Below, piece by piece: positions 25,390 through 35,632 of a stretch of DNA of 51,836 nt (position 1 is its first letter; every line of letters starts with the position of its first letter). The DNA comes from an uncultured Granulosicoccaceae bacterium (GTDB lineage: Bacteria; Pseudomonadota; Gammaproteobacteria; Granulosicoccales; Granulosicoccaceae). The notes beneath the pieces are model-generated. The model made no database searches. It saw only the letters and a list, made by a program, of their open reading frames with translations, and was not told the DNA's origin. The stretch covers positions 1-51,836 of the forward strand of contig CALGNZ010000112.1 of assembly GCA_937957915.1 (NCBI GenBank). Reading direction: 5' to 3'. The position numbers and the translations under genes are program-made.

Positions 25390-27576
25390 ATGCCAGATAA
25401 AAAAATTTCCCAGCAAATTGGCCACATTACATCAGAAATGAGAAAAATCACTGATGCATCGCATCACGATCCATTCTCGGTGCTTGGCCCACACCCGGCG
25501 CTGGGACAGGTAATTCTGCGAATATTCAACCCCTACGCGGAACGTATCGTTGTAGAACAAACCGGAGAGGCGTTAGTCCGGATTGCTCATTCAGATTTTT
25601 TTGAACTGATAACCGCGAACCTGCCTGACGACTACCGACTGACAATCGATGATAAACACGGGGTTAGGACTGTCGTTGAAGATCCCTACCGATTTGCACC
25701 TGATATCTCCGACTATGATCTTCACCTGTTTGCCGAAGGTAATCATCTGGAGTTATACAAAGTACTGGGGGCACACCGATGTCAACAGAATGGCGTTGAC
25801 GGCACACGTTTCGCCACCTGGGCGCCGTCAGCGTCGAGAGTCAGCGTGGTCGGTGATTTCAATCACTGGGACGGGCGTACACACCCCATGCGGAGTCGCG
25901 GAGAAAGTGGTGTGTGGGAGTTGTTCATACCATCAATTACCGTTGGTATGCCGTACAAGTTTGAGTTACGAAATGCAGACAGCGCAGATATACAGGTCAA
26001 GCAAGACCCGTACGCAAACGAATTTGAAGTACGCCCGGCAACAGCATCACTGGTTACCGAATCACACTATGGCTGGCACGATGATCAATGGTTAGCCGAG
26101 CGTGCAGCCGAAGACTGGATGCGAACACCGTCCTCAATCTATGAGGTACATGCCGGCTCCTGGCAACGAGCAGACGACGGCACCTTTTTAAACTATCGCG
26201 AACTCGCACATCGGCTGGTCGAATACGTTAACTACATGGGTTTCACCCATATTGAATTACTGCCAGTTACCGAGCATCCTCTCGATGATTCGTGGGGCTA
26301 TCAGGTTACCGGATACTTTGCCACCAGCAGCCGCTTTGGCACCCCGGACGACTTTCGTTATTTTGTAGATCATTGTCACCAGGCAAATATCGGCGTCATA
26401 CTCGACTGGGTACCTGCACATTTCCCGCGTGATGCTCACAGCCTTGCCCGCTTTGACGGCTCCTGTTTGTACGAGCACGAAGATCCGCGTCGCGGAGAAC
26501 ATCGCGACTGGGGCACGTTGATTTTTAACTACGGGCGCAATGAAGTATGCAACATGTTGCTGGCGTCGGCGATGTACTGGCTGCGTGAGTTTCATCTCGA
26601 CGGACTCCGGGTTGATGCCGTCGCTTCCATGCTGTACCACGACTATTCCAGAGAACAGGGCGACTGGCTACCCAACGAATTTGGTGGCCGGGAAAATATT
26701 GAAGCCGTTGATTTCCTGCGCAAGCTAAACAGCGCCACTCAAACCGAGCTACCCGGAACCGTAATCATTGCTGAGGAGAGCACTTCCTGGCCCGGAGTTA
26801 CCGCACCACCTGACAACGGTGGACTGGGCTTCAACATGAAATGGAACATGGGCTGGATGCATGACACATTGCGCTACCTGTCTAAAGATCCGGTGCACCG
26901 CCGCCATCACCATAACGACCTGACCTTCGGCGTTCTCTATCTGAACAGTGAGAACTTTGTACTGCCGTTCAGCCACGATGAAGTGGTCCATGGTAAAGGA
27001 TCAATGCTACAAAAGATGGCAGGTGATGACTGGCAGAAATTTGCAAACCTGCGCCTGCTCTACAGTTACCAGTTCACCTACCCGGGTAAGAAACTACTAT
27101 TTCAGGGCTGCGAGTTTGCTCAGCACGCCGAGTGGGACTTCAGAACCGCACTGGACTGGCATCTTGCCGACGTATCGGCCCATCGAGGTATAATGAACCT
27201 GGTTCGAGACCTGAACGCGCTCTATCGATCCAACCCCGAACTTCACGTTATGGACTTTGATGCAGCGGGCTTTGAATGGGTGTGGGCAGACGACACTGAA
27301 AACTCCGTACTCAGCTATCGACGTTGCAGTGCCGATAACTCACTAATTGTCATTCACAATTTTACACCGGTACCTCGAGAGGGATACGCGATTGGCATGG
27401 ACGACGACGCCAGCTATATGGAAATATTCAATTCTGATAACGCCGACTACGGTGGCAGCAACATTCGTAATGCAGACTTATGCCACGCGCAACAGAGTCC
27501 GGCGATGGGGCGACCACGATCAATCACCGTCACACTACCGCCCCTCGGTTCTATCGTGCTGAAGCGCACAGAGTGA
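25390..27576 (+). CDS. glgB: 1,4-alpha-glucan branching enzyme
   Basis: GH13 enzyme that creates alpha-1,6 branches in glycogen. At 728 residues it has the full long form: an N1 module (about 1-115), a CBM48-type module (about 120-225, [25 protein letters not shown]), the catalytic barrel, and a C-terminal beta domain. Barrel motifs are [17 protein letters not shown], the nucleophile region [16 protein letters not shown], the acid region [11 protein letters not shown], and the third acid region [17 protein letters not shown] at 25390 follows a weak purine stretch. glgA begins 10 bases after its stop, so the two are cotranscribed. Confidence 0.96.
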   Translation: MPDKKISQQIGHITSEMRKITDASHHDPFSVLGPHPALGQVILRIFNPYAERIVVEQTGEALVRIAHSDFFELITANLPDDYRLTIDDKHGVRTVVEDPYRFAPDISDYDLHLFAEGNHLELYKVLGAHRCQQNGVDGTRFATWAPSASRVSVVGDFNHWDGRTHPMRSRGESGVWELFIPSITVGMPYKFELRNADSADIQVKQDPYANEFEVRPATASLVTESHYGWHDDQWLAERAAEDWMRTPSSIYEVHAGSWQRADDGTFLNYRELAHRLVEYVNYMGFTHIELLPVTEHPLDDSWGYQVTGYFATSSRFGTPDDFRYFVDHCHQANIGVILDWVPAHFPRDAHSLARFDGSCLYEHEDPRRGEHRDWGTLIFNYGRNEVCNMLLASAMYWLREFHLDGLRVDAVASMLYHDYSREQGDWLPNEFGGRENIEAVDFLRKLNSATQTELPGTVIIAEESTSWPGVTAPPDNGGLGFNMKWNMGWMHDTLRYLSKDPVHRRHHHNDLTFGVLYLNSENFVLPFSHDEVVHGKGSMLQKMAGDDWQKFANLRLLYSYQFTYPGKKLLFQGCEFAQHAEWDFRTALDWHLADVSAHRGIMNLVRDLNALYRSNPELHVMDFDAAGFEWVWADDTENSVLSYRRCSADNSLIVIHNFTPVPREGYAIGMDDDASYMEIFNSDNADYGGSNIRNADLCHAQQSPAMGRPRSITVTLPPLGSIVLKRTE

Positions 27577-27586
27577 ACTATCATTT

Positions 27587-29083
27587 ATGGATATGCAGAA
27601 AAATCAATACAACGTGTTATTCGCTTGCAGCGAATTAACACCATGGGTTAAGACAGGAGGTCTCGCGGACGTAAGCGGAAGCTTGCCCCATGCCCTTCGT
27701 CGCGCTGGCGCCGAGGTGAAGATTGTGGTGCCTGGATACCGTGCGGTTCTCGATCAAATCGATCGACCGCAATACGTCTGCCACCTCGACCTGCCACTCG
27801 GTCCGGTCGCTGTGTGCTGCACGTCATTGGCCGGTACCGAGGTGTTACTGGTCACTCACCCGGTATTTAGCAATCGCAACGGCAACCCGTACATGTCTGA
27901 CGATGATCGAGCATGGCCAGACAATCCCTATCGTTTCGCCTTGTTCTCACAGGCTGTATCTGAAATCGGTTTAAATCGGGCAAATCTCGATTGGCAACCT
28001 GACATTGTACATTGCAACGATTGGCAAACGGGATTGACCCCGGCGCTATTGTCGTTATCTCATCAACGACCTGCCACTGTTTTTACGGTGCACAATCTGG
28101 CCTATCAGGGCAATATTTTATACAACGCATACAAAGAGCTAGAGTTACCAGATGCGCTTTTTCACGCCGACGGACTTGAGTTTTGGGGGCAGGCAAGTTT
28201 TATAAAAGGCGGACTGGCCTACGCCGACCGGGTTAACACGGTAAGTCCAGGTTATGCCAATGAAATTAAAACCACAGAGTTCGGTGCCGGTATGGAAGGC
28301 ATGTTAAACAGTCGCGGTGAGCGTGTAAGCGGTATTTTGAACGGCATAGATGAAGAGGAATGGAATCCGGAAACTGATCCTTACCTGAAACAAAACTACA
28401 CCGCAGACTCGATCGATTTAAAAATTGAAAACAAGATCGCTCTGCAGCAGCGAATGAAGCTGCCAGTTGACAAAGACATTCCCCTGCTCGGGTCGATCAG
28501 TCGGTTAGCCATACAAAAAGGGATCGACGTTCTAATAGACGCCATTAAAGCAATGCCGGATGAGCGATTTCAACTCGCAATCCTCGGCGCCGGCGAAACT
28601 GACTTGCAATCGCAATTATCGCAATTGGCTGATCGCTACCCGGAAAAAGTGGCTGTGCGCTTTGGCTACGACGAGTCTCTAAGCCGTGCCATTGAGGCAG
28701 GCTCCGATATCTTCGTGATGCCGTCACGTTATGAACCCTGTGGACTGAATCAGTTTTACAGTTTGCGCTACGGTACTGTGCCACTGGTAACTCGGGTCGG
28801 GGGGTTAGCAGACACCGTTTTCGATGTTGACAGCAGCGATACCAAAAAAGATCAGAAAAACGGCATTGTGATCGATGCAGCAACTACCGAGCACCTGGTT
28901 GATGGCATACAACGAGCCCTGGTTCACTATAACGACAAAGCACAATGGAAAGCTCTGCAGCGAACCGGTATGCGTACAAGTTATAGCTGGAACCGCAGTG
29001 CCAGTGAATATATTGCTCTCTATGCCAAAGCGATTGGCGACAACCTGAACAGAATGTCTGTAACCAGGTACGCTAACGTTTAG
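27587..29083 (+). CDS. glgA: Glycogen synthase (ADP-glucose type, GT5)
   Basis: Transfers glucose from ADP-glucose to the non-reducing end of alpha-1,4-glucan. The 498-residue protein starts with the GT5 hallmark ELTPWVKTGGLADVSGSLPHAL, whose KTGGL binds ADP-glucose. It continues with VHCNDWQTGLTPAL, TVHNLAYQG and NGIDEEEWNPETD, and ends with the GT-B C-terminal fold (SRLAIQKGIDVLIDAI; MPSRYEPCGLNQFYSLRYGTVP, which carries the conserved Glu for retaining transfer). ATG at 27587 or the in-frame ATG two codons later. Second gene of the glgB-glgA operon, closed by the terminator at 29177-29217. Confidence 0.96.
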   Translation: MDMQKNQYNVLFACSELTPWVKTGGLADVSGSLPHALRRAGAEVKIVVPGYRAVLDQIDRPQYVCHLDLPLGPVAVCCTSLAGTEVLLVTHPVFSNRNGNPYMSDDDRAWPDNPYRFALFSQAVSEIGLNRANLDWQPDIVHCNDWQTGLTPALLSLSHQRPATVFTVHNLAYQGNILYNAYKELELPDALFHADGLEFWGQASFIKGGLAYADRVNTVSPGYANEIKTTEFGAGMEGMLNSRGERVSGILNGIDEEEWNPETDPYLKQNYTADSIDLKIENKIALQQRMKLPVDKDIPLLGSISRLAIQKGIDVLIDAIKAMPDERFQLAILGAGETDLQSQLSQLADRYPEKVAVRFGYDESLSRAIEAGSDIFVMPSRYEPCGLNQFYSLRYGTVPLVTRVGGLADTVFDVDSSDTKKDQKNGIVIDAATTEHLVDGIQRALVHYNDKAQWKALQRTGMRTSYSWNRSASEYIALYAKAIGDNLNRMSVTRYANV

Positions 29084-29176
29084 CAGAGAGTTGAAACGGC
29101 CTGAACCCGCGGTTGAGCTAAGCCAACTCGGCCCGTGGTTGCAGACGAAGGTTGCACTTTTGCCTGCGGTGAGTGT

Positions 29177-29217
29177 AAAAAAAGCCTGACTGAAGATACG
29201 GCAGTCAGGCTTTTCTC
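29177..29217. terminator. Strong bidirectional terminator between glgA and the IalB gene
   Basis: A 13-bp stem AAAAGCCTGACTG / CAGTCAGGCTTTT (29180-29192 and 29202-29214) with a 9-base loop sits between convergent genes. T runs are present on both strands: TTTTCTC on plus and TTTTTTTAC on minus. This is the classic shape of a rho-independent terminator serving both transcripts. Confidence 0.88.
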
Positions 29218-29290
29218 ATTCGCTTGGTACTTCCACGGCCTTTGACTTCTACAATGCAACCCCGCCAGTACTATCAACTATCTACCGGGA

Positions 29291-29872
29291 CTATAGCGAG
29301 CCATACGCTTTGGTAAAGCCCTTTAACGATATTTCTATCTGTACCGGCCCCGCGCCTTCTGCCGCCACGACTACTGTCGCCTTGTTACCTTTTTTCAGTG
29401 CGGCGATAACGTCTATACTCAATGGCTCGCGAACCAGACAACCATGTTGTTGACAGATGCGAAACGGCGCTCCCCGCTCCTCACCGTCATCTATCTTCAA
29501 GCGAAGCCCAAACTCCAGCAACACACCCAGCGGTGTAATGATGTCTGCAATGGCATCCACTTTTACCCCGTTTATTTCCGCTTTGTCGTCGTCAATTTTG
29601 CGGACCACAAACTCTATTGCCGGTGAACCCTGCTCGTCCTTACCAAGCTGCGTCATTGCACAGGGCGGTGCACCGTCAGCCTCGCAAACCAGACTCCAGT
29701 CACCAATCTTGGTTACATTGGGTTCCGAACCCGCCTGGGCGGTTGATCCAACCGATGGCTGTTGCTCCAGATCACTGAGCTTTTGAGCATTAGCTGACGC
29801 GATAAAAAGAATGCAACCAGTGACCAGAGTCGCAGACAGCCATCGATGCAATTTTCCGTGCGTTTTTTTCAC
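29291..29872 (-). CDS. Secreted IalB-family protein
   Basis: A 193-residue exported protein of the invasion-associated locus B family (named from Bartonella; widespread in alphaproteobacteria and some marine gammaproteobacteria; molecular function unknown). A signal peptide (about 1-29, ending ASANAQK) is clear. The family core begins at KIGDWSLVCE and contains the paired cysteines of CEADGAPPCAMTQ and CQQHGCLVREPL, probably disulfide-bonded in the periplasm. No pathogenicity role should be read from the name. It is monocistronic by context, ending at the shared terminator with glgA; the 267 bases upstream hold its promoter and the glyA 3' hairpin. Confidence 0.88.
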   Translation of the reverse strand: MKKTHGKLHRWLSATLVTGCILFIASANAQKLSDLEQQPSVGSTAQAGSEPNVTKIGDWSLVCEADGAPPCAMTQLGKDEQGSPAIEFVVRKIDDDKAEINGVKVDAIADIITPLGVLLEFGLRLKIDDGEERGAPFRICQQHGCLVREPLSIDVIAALKKGNKATVVVAAEGAGPVQIEISLKGFTKAYGSL

Positions 29873-30109
29873 AAACTATTCTCAATTTATTGCGGGCTTG
29901 ATATTGCAACACCAGTTAACCGGATGTTCAATACAGATGGTTGAATCGCCATGTAAGCAGGCAATTCATCCAATACAGCTGGTTAGCCCCATGCTCGGTT
30001 GGCGAATCAGCCTCTGCAGGCTACTCACTCACCATTGTCGACACAGGGATAATAGCAGCACAACTTTTACTCCGGCTGAACTACAAGCCGGATACGATAC
30101 AACTTGCCA

Positions 30110-30132
30110 GTTGCAGGCAGAAAGCCTGCAAC
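30110..30132 (-). terminator. Hairpin just after glyA
   Basis: A perfect 9-bp stem (GTTGCAGGC / GCCTGCAAC) with a 5-base loop (AGAAA on plus) starts eight bases beyond the glyA stop. No T run follows on the minus strand (TGGCAAGTTG), so it is more likely a 3'-end stabiliser or weak terminator than a strong one. Confidence 0.45.
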
Positions 30133-30139
30133 GTCACGC

Positions 30140-31393
30140 TTACTGATAGACCGGGAATCTGGCGCAAAGTGCTGTCACTTTCTCTCGCACTTCAGCACTG
30201 ACAGACTCGTTGCCGATATCGTCAAGCACATCGCACATCCAGCCAGCCAGATCACTCATTTCCTTTACCTTGAATCCACGTGTGGTGGCCGCTGGTGATC
30301 CTATTCGCAGGCCACTCGTGACAAACGGGGATTGCGGATCTTTTGGCACCGTATTTTTATTAACGGTGATGTGCGCGCGCCCGAGCGCGGCATCGGCATC
30401 TTTGCCTGTGATGCCCTTGTCGATCAGATCGAGCAGGAATAAGTGATCTTCCGTGCCGCCAGATACAATTTTGTACCCGCGCTCCTGGAAAACCGAGCAC
30501 ATAGCTTTCGCATTATCCAGAACCTGTTGCTGGTAGGTTTTAAATTCAGGCTCCATAGCCTCTTTAAATGCCACCGCTTTTGCTGCAATAACATGCATTA
30601 GCGGCCCACCCTGCATACCTGGAAAAATATTGGAGTTAAACTTTTTCTCCAGCTCAGGATTGCTCCTGGCCAGAATCATCCCGCCACGTGGACCACGCAA
30701 TGTCTTATGGGTAGTGGTGGTAACAACGTCCGCAATCGGCACAGGGTTTGGATAGAGCCCGACTGCAACCAGACCCGCCACGTGTGCCATATCGACCAGC
30801 AGATATGCGCCAACCTCATCGGCAATATCACGAAACTTTTGCCAGTCAATAATCAACGAATAAGCTGAAAAGCCGGCGACGATCATCTTTGGCTTGTGTT
30901 CACGAGCAAGGGCCGCAACCTGCTCGTAATCAATTTCTCCGGTGTCTTCATTCAAACCATATTGAACAGAGTTGTAGATTTTGCCAGAGAAGTTAACCGA
31001 GGCTCCATGGGTCAGGTGCCCACCATGGTCGAGCGACATGCCCAGCACCATATCACCCGGCTTGCACAGCGCCATGTACACAGCTGCATTGGCCTGAGAG
31101 CCGGAGTGTGGCTGAACATTGGCGTAAGCCGCATCAAACAGCGTTTTTGCCCGTTCGATTGCCAAATGTTCGGCAATGTCCACATACTCGCAACCGCCGT
31201 AATAACGCTTTGACGGATAACCCTCTGCGTACTTATTGGTCAACACCGAACCCTGCGCCTGAAGCACCCGCGGGCTGGTATAGTTTTCTGATGCGATTAG
31301 CTCGACATGGTCTTCCTGACGTCGCTCTTCCTGCTGCATTGCATGCCACAGTTCATCGTCATAACCTTCTATCGTTTCATCGTTTTTAAACAT
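30140..31393 (-). CDS. glyA: Serine hydroxymethyltransferase
   Basis: PLP enzyme that interconverts serine and glycine while charging tetrahydrofolate with a one-carbon unit, feeding purine, thymidylate and methionine synthesis. At 417 residues it matches the family length. Motifs include [63 protein letters not shown] and the PLP-lysine segment [13 protein letters not shown] (Lys about residue 229). ATG at 31393 is preceded by GGAG at good spacing. The upstream gap contains a set of nested inverted repeats described separately, so transcript-level control of glyA is plausible. Confidence 0.96.
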   Translation of the reverse strand: MFKNDETIEGYDDELWHAMQQEERRQEDHVELIASENYTSPRVLQAQGSVLTNKYAEGYPSKRYYGGCEYVDIAEHLAIERAKTLFDAAYANVQPHSGSQANAAVYMALCKPGDMVLGMSLDHGGHLTHGASVNFSGKIYNSVQYGLNEDTGEIDYEQVAALAREHKPKMIVAGFSAYSLIIDWQKFRDIADEVGAYLLVDMAHVAGLVAVGLYPNPVPIADVVTTTTHKTLRGPRGGMILARSNPELEKKFNSNIFPGMQGGPLMHVIAAKAVAFKEAMEPEFKTYQQQVLDNAKAMCSVFQERGYKIVSGGTEDHLFLLDLIDKGITGKDADAALGRAHITVNKNTVPKDPQSPFVTSGLRIGSPAATTRGFKVKEMSDLAGWMCDVLDDIGNESVSAEVREKVTALCARFPVYQ

Positions 31394-31450
31394 AATTGCT
31401 CCGAATGCCCAAATGTTTTGAATAACGGTTTAATACGTTTCGGCAGGCAA

Positions 31451-31536
31451 TGTTGATCAACAGTGACCCATGCCCGGCCCGCACTCTGAAAGAGTGGTGA
31501 TTTCCACTTTGCTGGTTTCAGGCTTGAAGGAAATCA
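31451..31536 (-). promoter_or_regulatory. Structured leader region upstream of glyA
   Basis: Three adjacent fold-back elements lie 58-143 bases before the glyA start. In transcript order they are a perfect 8-bp stem TGATTTCC/GGAAATCA (31529-31536 with 31498-31505) enclosing a small TTCA/TGAA hairpin; a 6-bp hairpin CACTCT-TTC-AGAGTG (31496-31482); and a 12-bp palindrome TGTTGATCAACA (31451-31462). An alternative stem AGTGG/CCACT (31493-31497 with 31504-31508) would compete with the first two. Mutually exclusive stems are typical of cis-regulatory RNA, but I cannot match a known riboswitch with confidence. Confidence 0.4.
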
Positions 31537-31597
31537 AACCGGTAACTTAAATGCTCAGTCGACGTACCGTTGATTGTGCTGAATGATTTTTTGTAGC

Positions 31598-33442
31598 CTA
31601 CAACAGACGCGCATTACTGCCCTTTCGCATTGGCGCCGTATCCTGATCAAACAAATCAGCAAGCTGTGCGGTCATCGCCCCTGCAAGTTCCGTTACATTG
31701 GCCACGGTCGCAGCGCGACGGTAATACTGGGTGACATCATGCCCGATGCCAATAGCCGCGAGTTCGACGCTCTGATCGGACTCTACCTGTGCGATCACTT
31801 CACGCAAATGACGCTCCAGAAACTTGCCAGGGTTTGCCGACAATGTGGAATCATCAATGGGCGCACCATCAGATATCATCATTAGAATCTTGCGCCGCTC
31901 GGGCCGCGTTACCAGTCGCTGATAAGCCCATGCCAGCGCCTCACCATCGATGTTCTCTTTCAACAGCCCCTTGCGCAGCATCAGCCCCAGATTTGCCCGG
32001 CCCCGCCGCCACGGGGTATCCGCCGATTTGTAGATGATATGCCGCAGATCGTTGAGTCGTCCGGGGTTGGGCGGATGACCAGCAGACACCCATTTCGTTC
32101 GCGACTGACCACCTTTCCACGCTCTTGTGGTAAAGCCCAGAATTTCGACACTGACACCACAGCGTTCGAGGGTATTGGCCAGTACATCCGCACACGATGC
32201 GGCAACCACAATCGAGCGTCCGTGCATGGAACCAGAATTATCGATCAGTAACGTCACCACCGTATCGCGAAACGGCGCTTCGCGCTCCTGCTTGAACGAC
32301 AGTGGCTGCATCGGGTCTGTCACCACCCGGGTCAGGCGCGCAGTGTCGAGCACCCCCTCCTCCTGATCAAAATCCCACGATCGGTTCTGATTGGCCATGA
32401 GTCGGCGCTGCAAACGGTTGGCGAAACGACCAACTGAAGACTGCAGGTCGCCCACATGGTCATCGAGCCTTTCACGCAGGCGTTCCAACTCCACCGCGGT
32501 GCACACATCATGTGGCTTGACGATTTCATCAAAGTCGGTGGTGTAAACCCGATAGCGCTGAGTATCTGCAAAGCGGTTGCTACCTGGCATTTGCATGGAT
32601 GCGCCCGGTGTTTCCGCCGGATCACCGTCTTCTGCAGCATCGTCGCTCTCCGGTGCTTCGCCGCTGTCGCCTTCGTCCTCGGCGTTTTCGTCGTACTCGA
32701 TCTGCTGATCGTCGGAATCTTCGCCGGCGGATTCGCCGTCGCTCTCTGACTCCTGATTCTCGGGTGCTTCGTCAGATGGCGGTTGATTAGAAGGATCATC
32801 ACCGGATTCGACGTCTGACAGCAGGTCCATCGACACCAGCAGATCATTTATTTGTCGGGCAAACGCTTCCTGATCGTGCTGATCGTCGCGCAAACGCTCG
32901 AGCCACTGGTCTGAAACCTTGTCTATCTGCGAACGGCAATGTTCTATTACCTTCTTGCCAGTGTCCGTTGCCTCACGCTGCCCCAGATGCTGCCTTACCA
33001 GCGTCGCCATTGCCTCAGCCAGAACGCCCTGATCGGATTGCAGGTCCATGGACTGCATACGTGACGTGTGTGACTGCTCAAGGTTGCTCGCCACCCCGTC
33101 GAGGTGTTTGCAGCCAACGGATTCCACACGTGCCTGCTCTATTGCATCAAATACCCGTCGCGCCATCGCTTCAGCCGGCGCCCGCTTGTGATGTACAGAC
33201 GCATCGTGATGCGCTCTCCACAACGCCATCGAGTCGGTTTGCCCGCGAGTGACGGCCAGGGCCTCACTTGTAAGTTGCGCATTTGGCTCGTGAACGCGAG
33301 TACCACCGACCTCCAGCGCTCCCTGCCCCTTGTCGAAGCTGACCAGCAACGACTCGTCACCCGCAACCGCCCTGGCACAGGCACCCAGCGACTTCTTTAA
33401 CGCATCACTATCTATATCTGTGCTGTCAGTTGTTTCTGCCAT
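31598..33442 (-). CDS. cobT: Cobaltochelatase subunit CobT (VWA protein)
   Basis: Partner of the AAA+ protein CobS in the aerobic cobalt-insertion complex CobNST, which loads Co into hydrogenobyrinic acid a,c-diamide. The 614-residue product has an N-terminal CobT domain, a strongly acidic linker (about 215-285, runs of Asp, Glu and Ser such as [16 protein letters not shown]), and a C-terminal von Willebrand A domain with the metal-ion-dependent adhesion motif DNSGS near residue 401 and [13 protein letters not shown] further on. Length and acidic linker match Pseudomonas denitrificans CobT as I recall it. It lies 106 bases downstream of cobS on the same strand. CobN is not in this window, so participation in B12 synthesis depends on a CobN encoded elsewhere. 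Confidence 0.9.
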   Translation of the reverse strand: MAETTDSTDIDSDALKKSLGACARAVAGDESLLVSFDKGQGALEVGGTRVHEPNAQLTSEALAVTRGQTDSMALWRAHHDASVHHKRAPAEAMARRVFDAIEQARVESVGCKHLDGVASNLEQSHTSRMQSMDLQSDQGVLAEAMATLVRQHLGQREATDTGKKVIEHCRSQIDKVSDQWLERLRDDQHDQEAFARQINDLLVSMDLLSDVESGDDPSNQPPSDEAPENQESESDGESAGEDSDDQQIEYDENAEDEGDSGEAPESDDAAEDGDPAETPGASMQMPGSNRFADTQRYRVYTTDFDEIVKPHDVCTAVELERLRERLDDHVGDLQSSVGRFANRLQRRLMANQNRSWDFDQEEGVLDTARLTRVVTDPMQPLSFKQEREAPFRDTVVTLLIDNSGSMHGRSIVVAASCADVLANTLERCGVSVEILGFTTRAWKGGQSRTKWVSAGHPPNPGRLNDLRHIIYKSADTPWRRGRANLGLMLRKGLLKENIDGEALAWAYQRLVTRPERRKILMMISDGAPIDDSTLSANPGKFLERHLREVIAQVESDQSVELAAIGIGHDVTQYYRRAATVANVTELAGAMTAQLADLFDQDTAPMRKGSNARLL

Positions 33443-33548
33443 TATTCAGGGCTCGGACCGATCACCTTACAACGCACGGTCTGAGCTTTTGCAGCCAAAG
33501 GCCATTGCGATTGTGGTTGCAATAGATCAATCATTCTCGGACAGGTTC

Positions 33549-34541
33549 CTAAACACCAACAAACATTTCAGCGGCAGTTTCAGCCAGCTCCTCATTGAAT
33601 ACGCGCTGATACAGTTCCGCAATCAGTTCGCGTTCAACAGGGTCACATTTGTTCAAAAAAGTCAGCTCAAAGGCGAGTGGCGTACTCTTAAAAAACATCG
33701 CATTTTGCGCCCAGGTGATAACCGTACGCGGACTCATGACAGTGGACAGATCACCATTGCGGAATGCTGAACGAGTCAAACCGGCCAGCGCCACCATCTT
33801 TTCCACGGATGCCTTTCCGTACTCTTTTGCATACTCAGGCACCTTGGACGCGACGATATCGCTCTCTTTCTCGGGCGCCAGGTAGTTCAGGATTGTGGTG
33901 ATCGACCAGCGATCCATTTGCGCCTGATTTATTTGCTGAGTACCGTGGTACAAACCTGTGGTATCACCCAGTCCGACAGTATTGGCTGTGGCAAATAATC
34001 TAAACGCCGGGTGTGGGCGAATAACCCGACTCTGATCAAGCAGCGTCAGCCGCCCCGCAGACTCAAGCACTCGCTGAATCACAAACATGACATCCGGGCG
34101 ACCAGCATCGTATTCATCAAACACCAGCGCGACGTTGCGCTGATAGGCCCATGGCAGAATGCCATCCTGAAACTCGGTCACCTGCATGCCGTCCTGCAAC
34201 ACGATTGCATCCTTACCAATCAGATCGATACGGCTAACGTGGCTGTCGAGATTGATGCGCAAACAGGGCCAGTTGAGCCTGGCGGCGATCTGCTCTATGT
34301 GGGTGGATTTGCCGGTTCCATGAAACCCGGTAACCAGCACACGCCTGTCAGTACAAAAGCCGGACAGAATGGCCATCGTCGTGCGAGGGTCGAACAGGTA
34401 GTCTGCGTCCAGATCCGGCACCAGTTCCGAGCTCTCGCTGTAAGCGGGCACATCCATGTCGATATTGATGCCGAAAGCGTCTGCCACCTTGCGGGTAGTG
34501 TCCGGCACCGGAGCCATGTCAGTTTGTGTTTTCTTGTTCAT
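33549..34541 (-). CDS. cobS: Cobaltochelatase subunit CobS (AAA+ ATPase)
   Basis: MoxR-like AAA+ ATPase that, with CobT, forms the chaperone-like motor of aerobic cobaltochelatase. The 330-residue length fits the family. Motifs are Walker A GFHGTGKST (about residues 70-78), Walker B ALVFDEYDAG (about 138-147), sensor 1 RLFATANTVG, and the CobS-typical ILPWAYQR and GLYHGTQQINQAQMDRWS segments. ATG at 34541. It follows the strong terminator that ends the pyrimidine operon, so cobS-cobT is a separate transcription unit. The pair is clearly CobS/CobT by sequence, but related AAA-VWA pairs do other jobs, and the cobalt role is inferred from the family. Confidence 0.92.
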   Translation of the reverse strand: MNKKTQTDMAPVPDTTRKVADAFGINIDMDVPAYSESSELVPDLDADYLFDPRTTMAILSGFCTDRRVLVTGFHGTGKSTHIEQIAARLNWPCLRINLDSHVSRIDLIGKDAIVLQDGMQVTEFQDGILPWAYQRNVALVFDEYDAGRPDVMFVIQRVLESAGRLTLLDQSRVIRPHPAFRLFATANTVGLGDTTGLYHGTQQINQAQMDRWSITTILNYLAPEKESDIVASKVPEYAKEYGKASVEKMVALAGLTRSAFRNGDLSTVMSPRTVITWAQNAMFFKSTPLAFELTFLNKCDPVERELIAELYQRVFNEELAETAAEMFVGV

Positions 34542-34560
34542 AAAATGGGGGTTTCAAATT

Positions 34561-34587
34561 AAAAAATGCCCCGGAAAAACCGGGGCA
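34561..34587 (-). terminator. Strong terminator of the pyrimidine-catabolic operon
   Basis: On the minus strand TGCCCCGG and CCGGGGCA form an 8-bp G+C-rich stem with a TTTTT loop, followed directly by a TTTTTT run. It lies 46 bases after the stop of the binding-protein gene and ahead of cobS, the expected end of the long minus-strand operon. Confidence 0.88.
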
Positions 34588-34632
34588 CAGGCAGAACCGC
34601 TTTTGGCCCTCTGACGAGGACCTGCTGGCAGA

Positions 34633-35619
34633 TTACATTGCCTTTTCAATGACCGAATGTGTCCACGCACCTTCCGGGGTTTTGGTAATTACCGGATCTG
34701 ATCCGCCCGACATTAGCGTCTTAACGGTACGCTCGTAGTCCGCTGGGTCCAGTTTACCATCTGCGCCTTCAGTCAGCTTGTTGATCTCACGCATCATACG
34801 ACGCTGGTGCTTCTCAGTTTGCGCACCTGATGCGTCATTTTCAAGCACGATGTCAGCTGCCTCATCCGGATTTTCACGAGCATAGGCCCAACCTTTCATC
34901 GATGCCCTGACAAAACGCGCTGCCTTTTCTACGAACGCCTCGTCTGCCAGGTTCTTTTCCAGTGCGTACAAACCGTCTTCCATTGTGGAAACACCCTGCT
35001 CTTCGTACTTGAAAACCTGCAATTCTTCTTCAGGAATACCCGCATCAATGATTTGCCAGTATTCATTGTAGGTCATGGTGGAGACGCAATCCGCCTGCTT
35101 TTGCAGGATTGGATCAACATTAAAGCCCTGCTTGAGCACGGTAACGCCGCCATCACTGCCGTCAGTAGCCAGATCAAGCTGAGACATCCAGCTCAGGAAC
35201 GGGTACTCGTTGCCGTAGTACCACACGCCGAGCGTCTTGCCGGCAAAATCCGCAGGAGATTTTATACCGGTCTCTTTACGACAGGTCAGCATCATGCCTG
35301 AGCGCTTGAACGGCTGGGCGATGTTGACCAGCGCCACACCTTTTTCACGGCTGGCAAGCGCTGAAGGCATCCAGTCGACAATAATGTCAGCACCACCACC
35401 GGCGATTACCTGTGGTGGTGCGATATCAGGACCACCGGGTTTGATGGTGACATTCAAATCTTCTTCATCGTAGAAGCCTTTGTCCTTTGCCACGTAATAG
35501 CCTGCGAATTGAGCCTGTGTAACCCACTTGAGTTGCAGAGTTATGTCATCAGCGGCGGTCGCCAGACCGGTTACCAGACCAAGGCCGACAATGCCCGCAG
35601 TCGTTAGCAGTTTTTTCAT
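34633..35619 (-). CDS. NMT1/THI5-like ABC substrate-binding protein
   Basis: Periplasmic solute-binding protein of the NMT1/THI5-like group, whose members bind pyrimidine- and thiamine-precursor-like compounds. A signal peptide is plain (MKKLLTTAGIVGLGLVTGLATA). The mature protein begins ADDITLQLKWVTQAQFAGYYVAKDKG, the characteristic opening of the group, followed by the GGADIIVDWMPSAL hinge region. The frame runs up to 35673, but ATG 35619 has an AGGAG ribosome-binding site and starts directly at the signal peptide, so I chose it. It is the last gene of the operon, 13 bases after the permease. With the enzymes upstream, import of uracil, thymine or a related pyrimidine or hydantoin is the most likely role. 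Confidence 0.9.
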   Translation of the reverse strand: MKKLLTTAGIVGLGLVTGLATAADDITLQLKWVTQAQFAGYYVAKDKGFYDEEDLNVTIKPGGPDIAPPQVIAGGGADIIVDWMPSALASREKGVALVNIAQPFKRSGMMLTCRKETGIKSPADFAGKTLGVWYYGNEYPFLSWMSQLDLATDGSDGGVTVLKQGFNVDPILQKQADCVSTMTYNEYWQIIDAGIPEEELQVFKYEEQGVSTMEDGLYALEKNLADEAFVEKAARFVRASMKGWAYARENPDEAADIVLENDASGAQTEKHQRRMMREINKLTEGADGKLDPADYERTVKTLMSGGSDPVITKTPEGAWTHSVIEKAM

Positions 35620-35632
35620 CACGTATCTCCTG

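Noticed and set aside
29080..29277. 65-codon minus-strand frame between glgA and the IalB gene
   Set aside because: It runs through the strong bidirectional terminator and has no recognisable features.
31591..31603. TTGTAG/CTACAA inverted repeat at the cobT stop as a terminator
   Set aside because: The stem is only 6 bp with a one-base loop, which cannot form as a hairpin, and there is no T run on the minus strand.
31941..33400. Several antisense open frames of 75-170 codons across cobT
   Set aside because: They are shadows of the biased codon use and acidic repeats of cobT and resemble no protein family.
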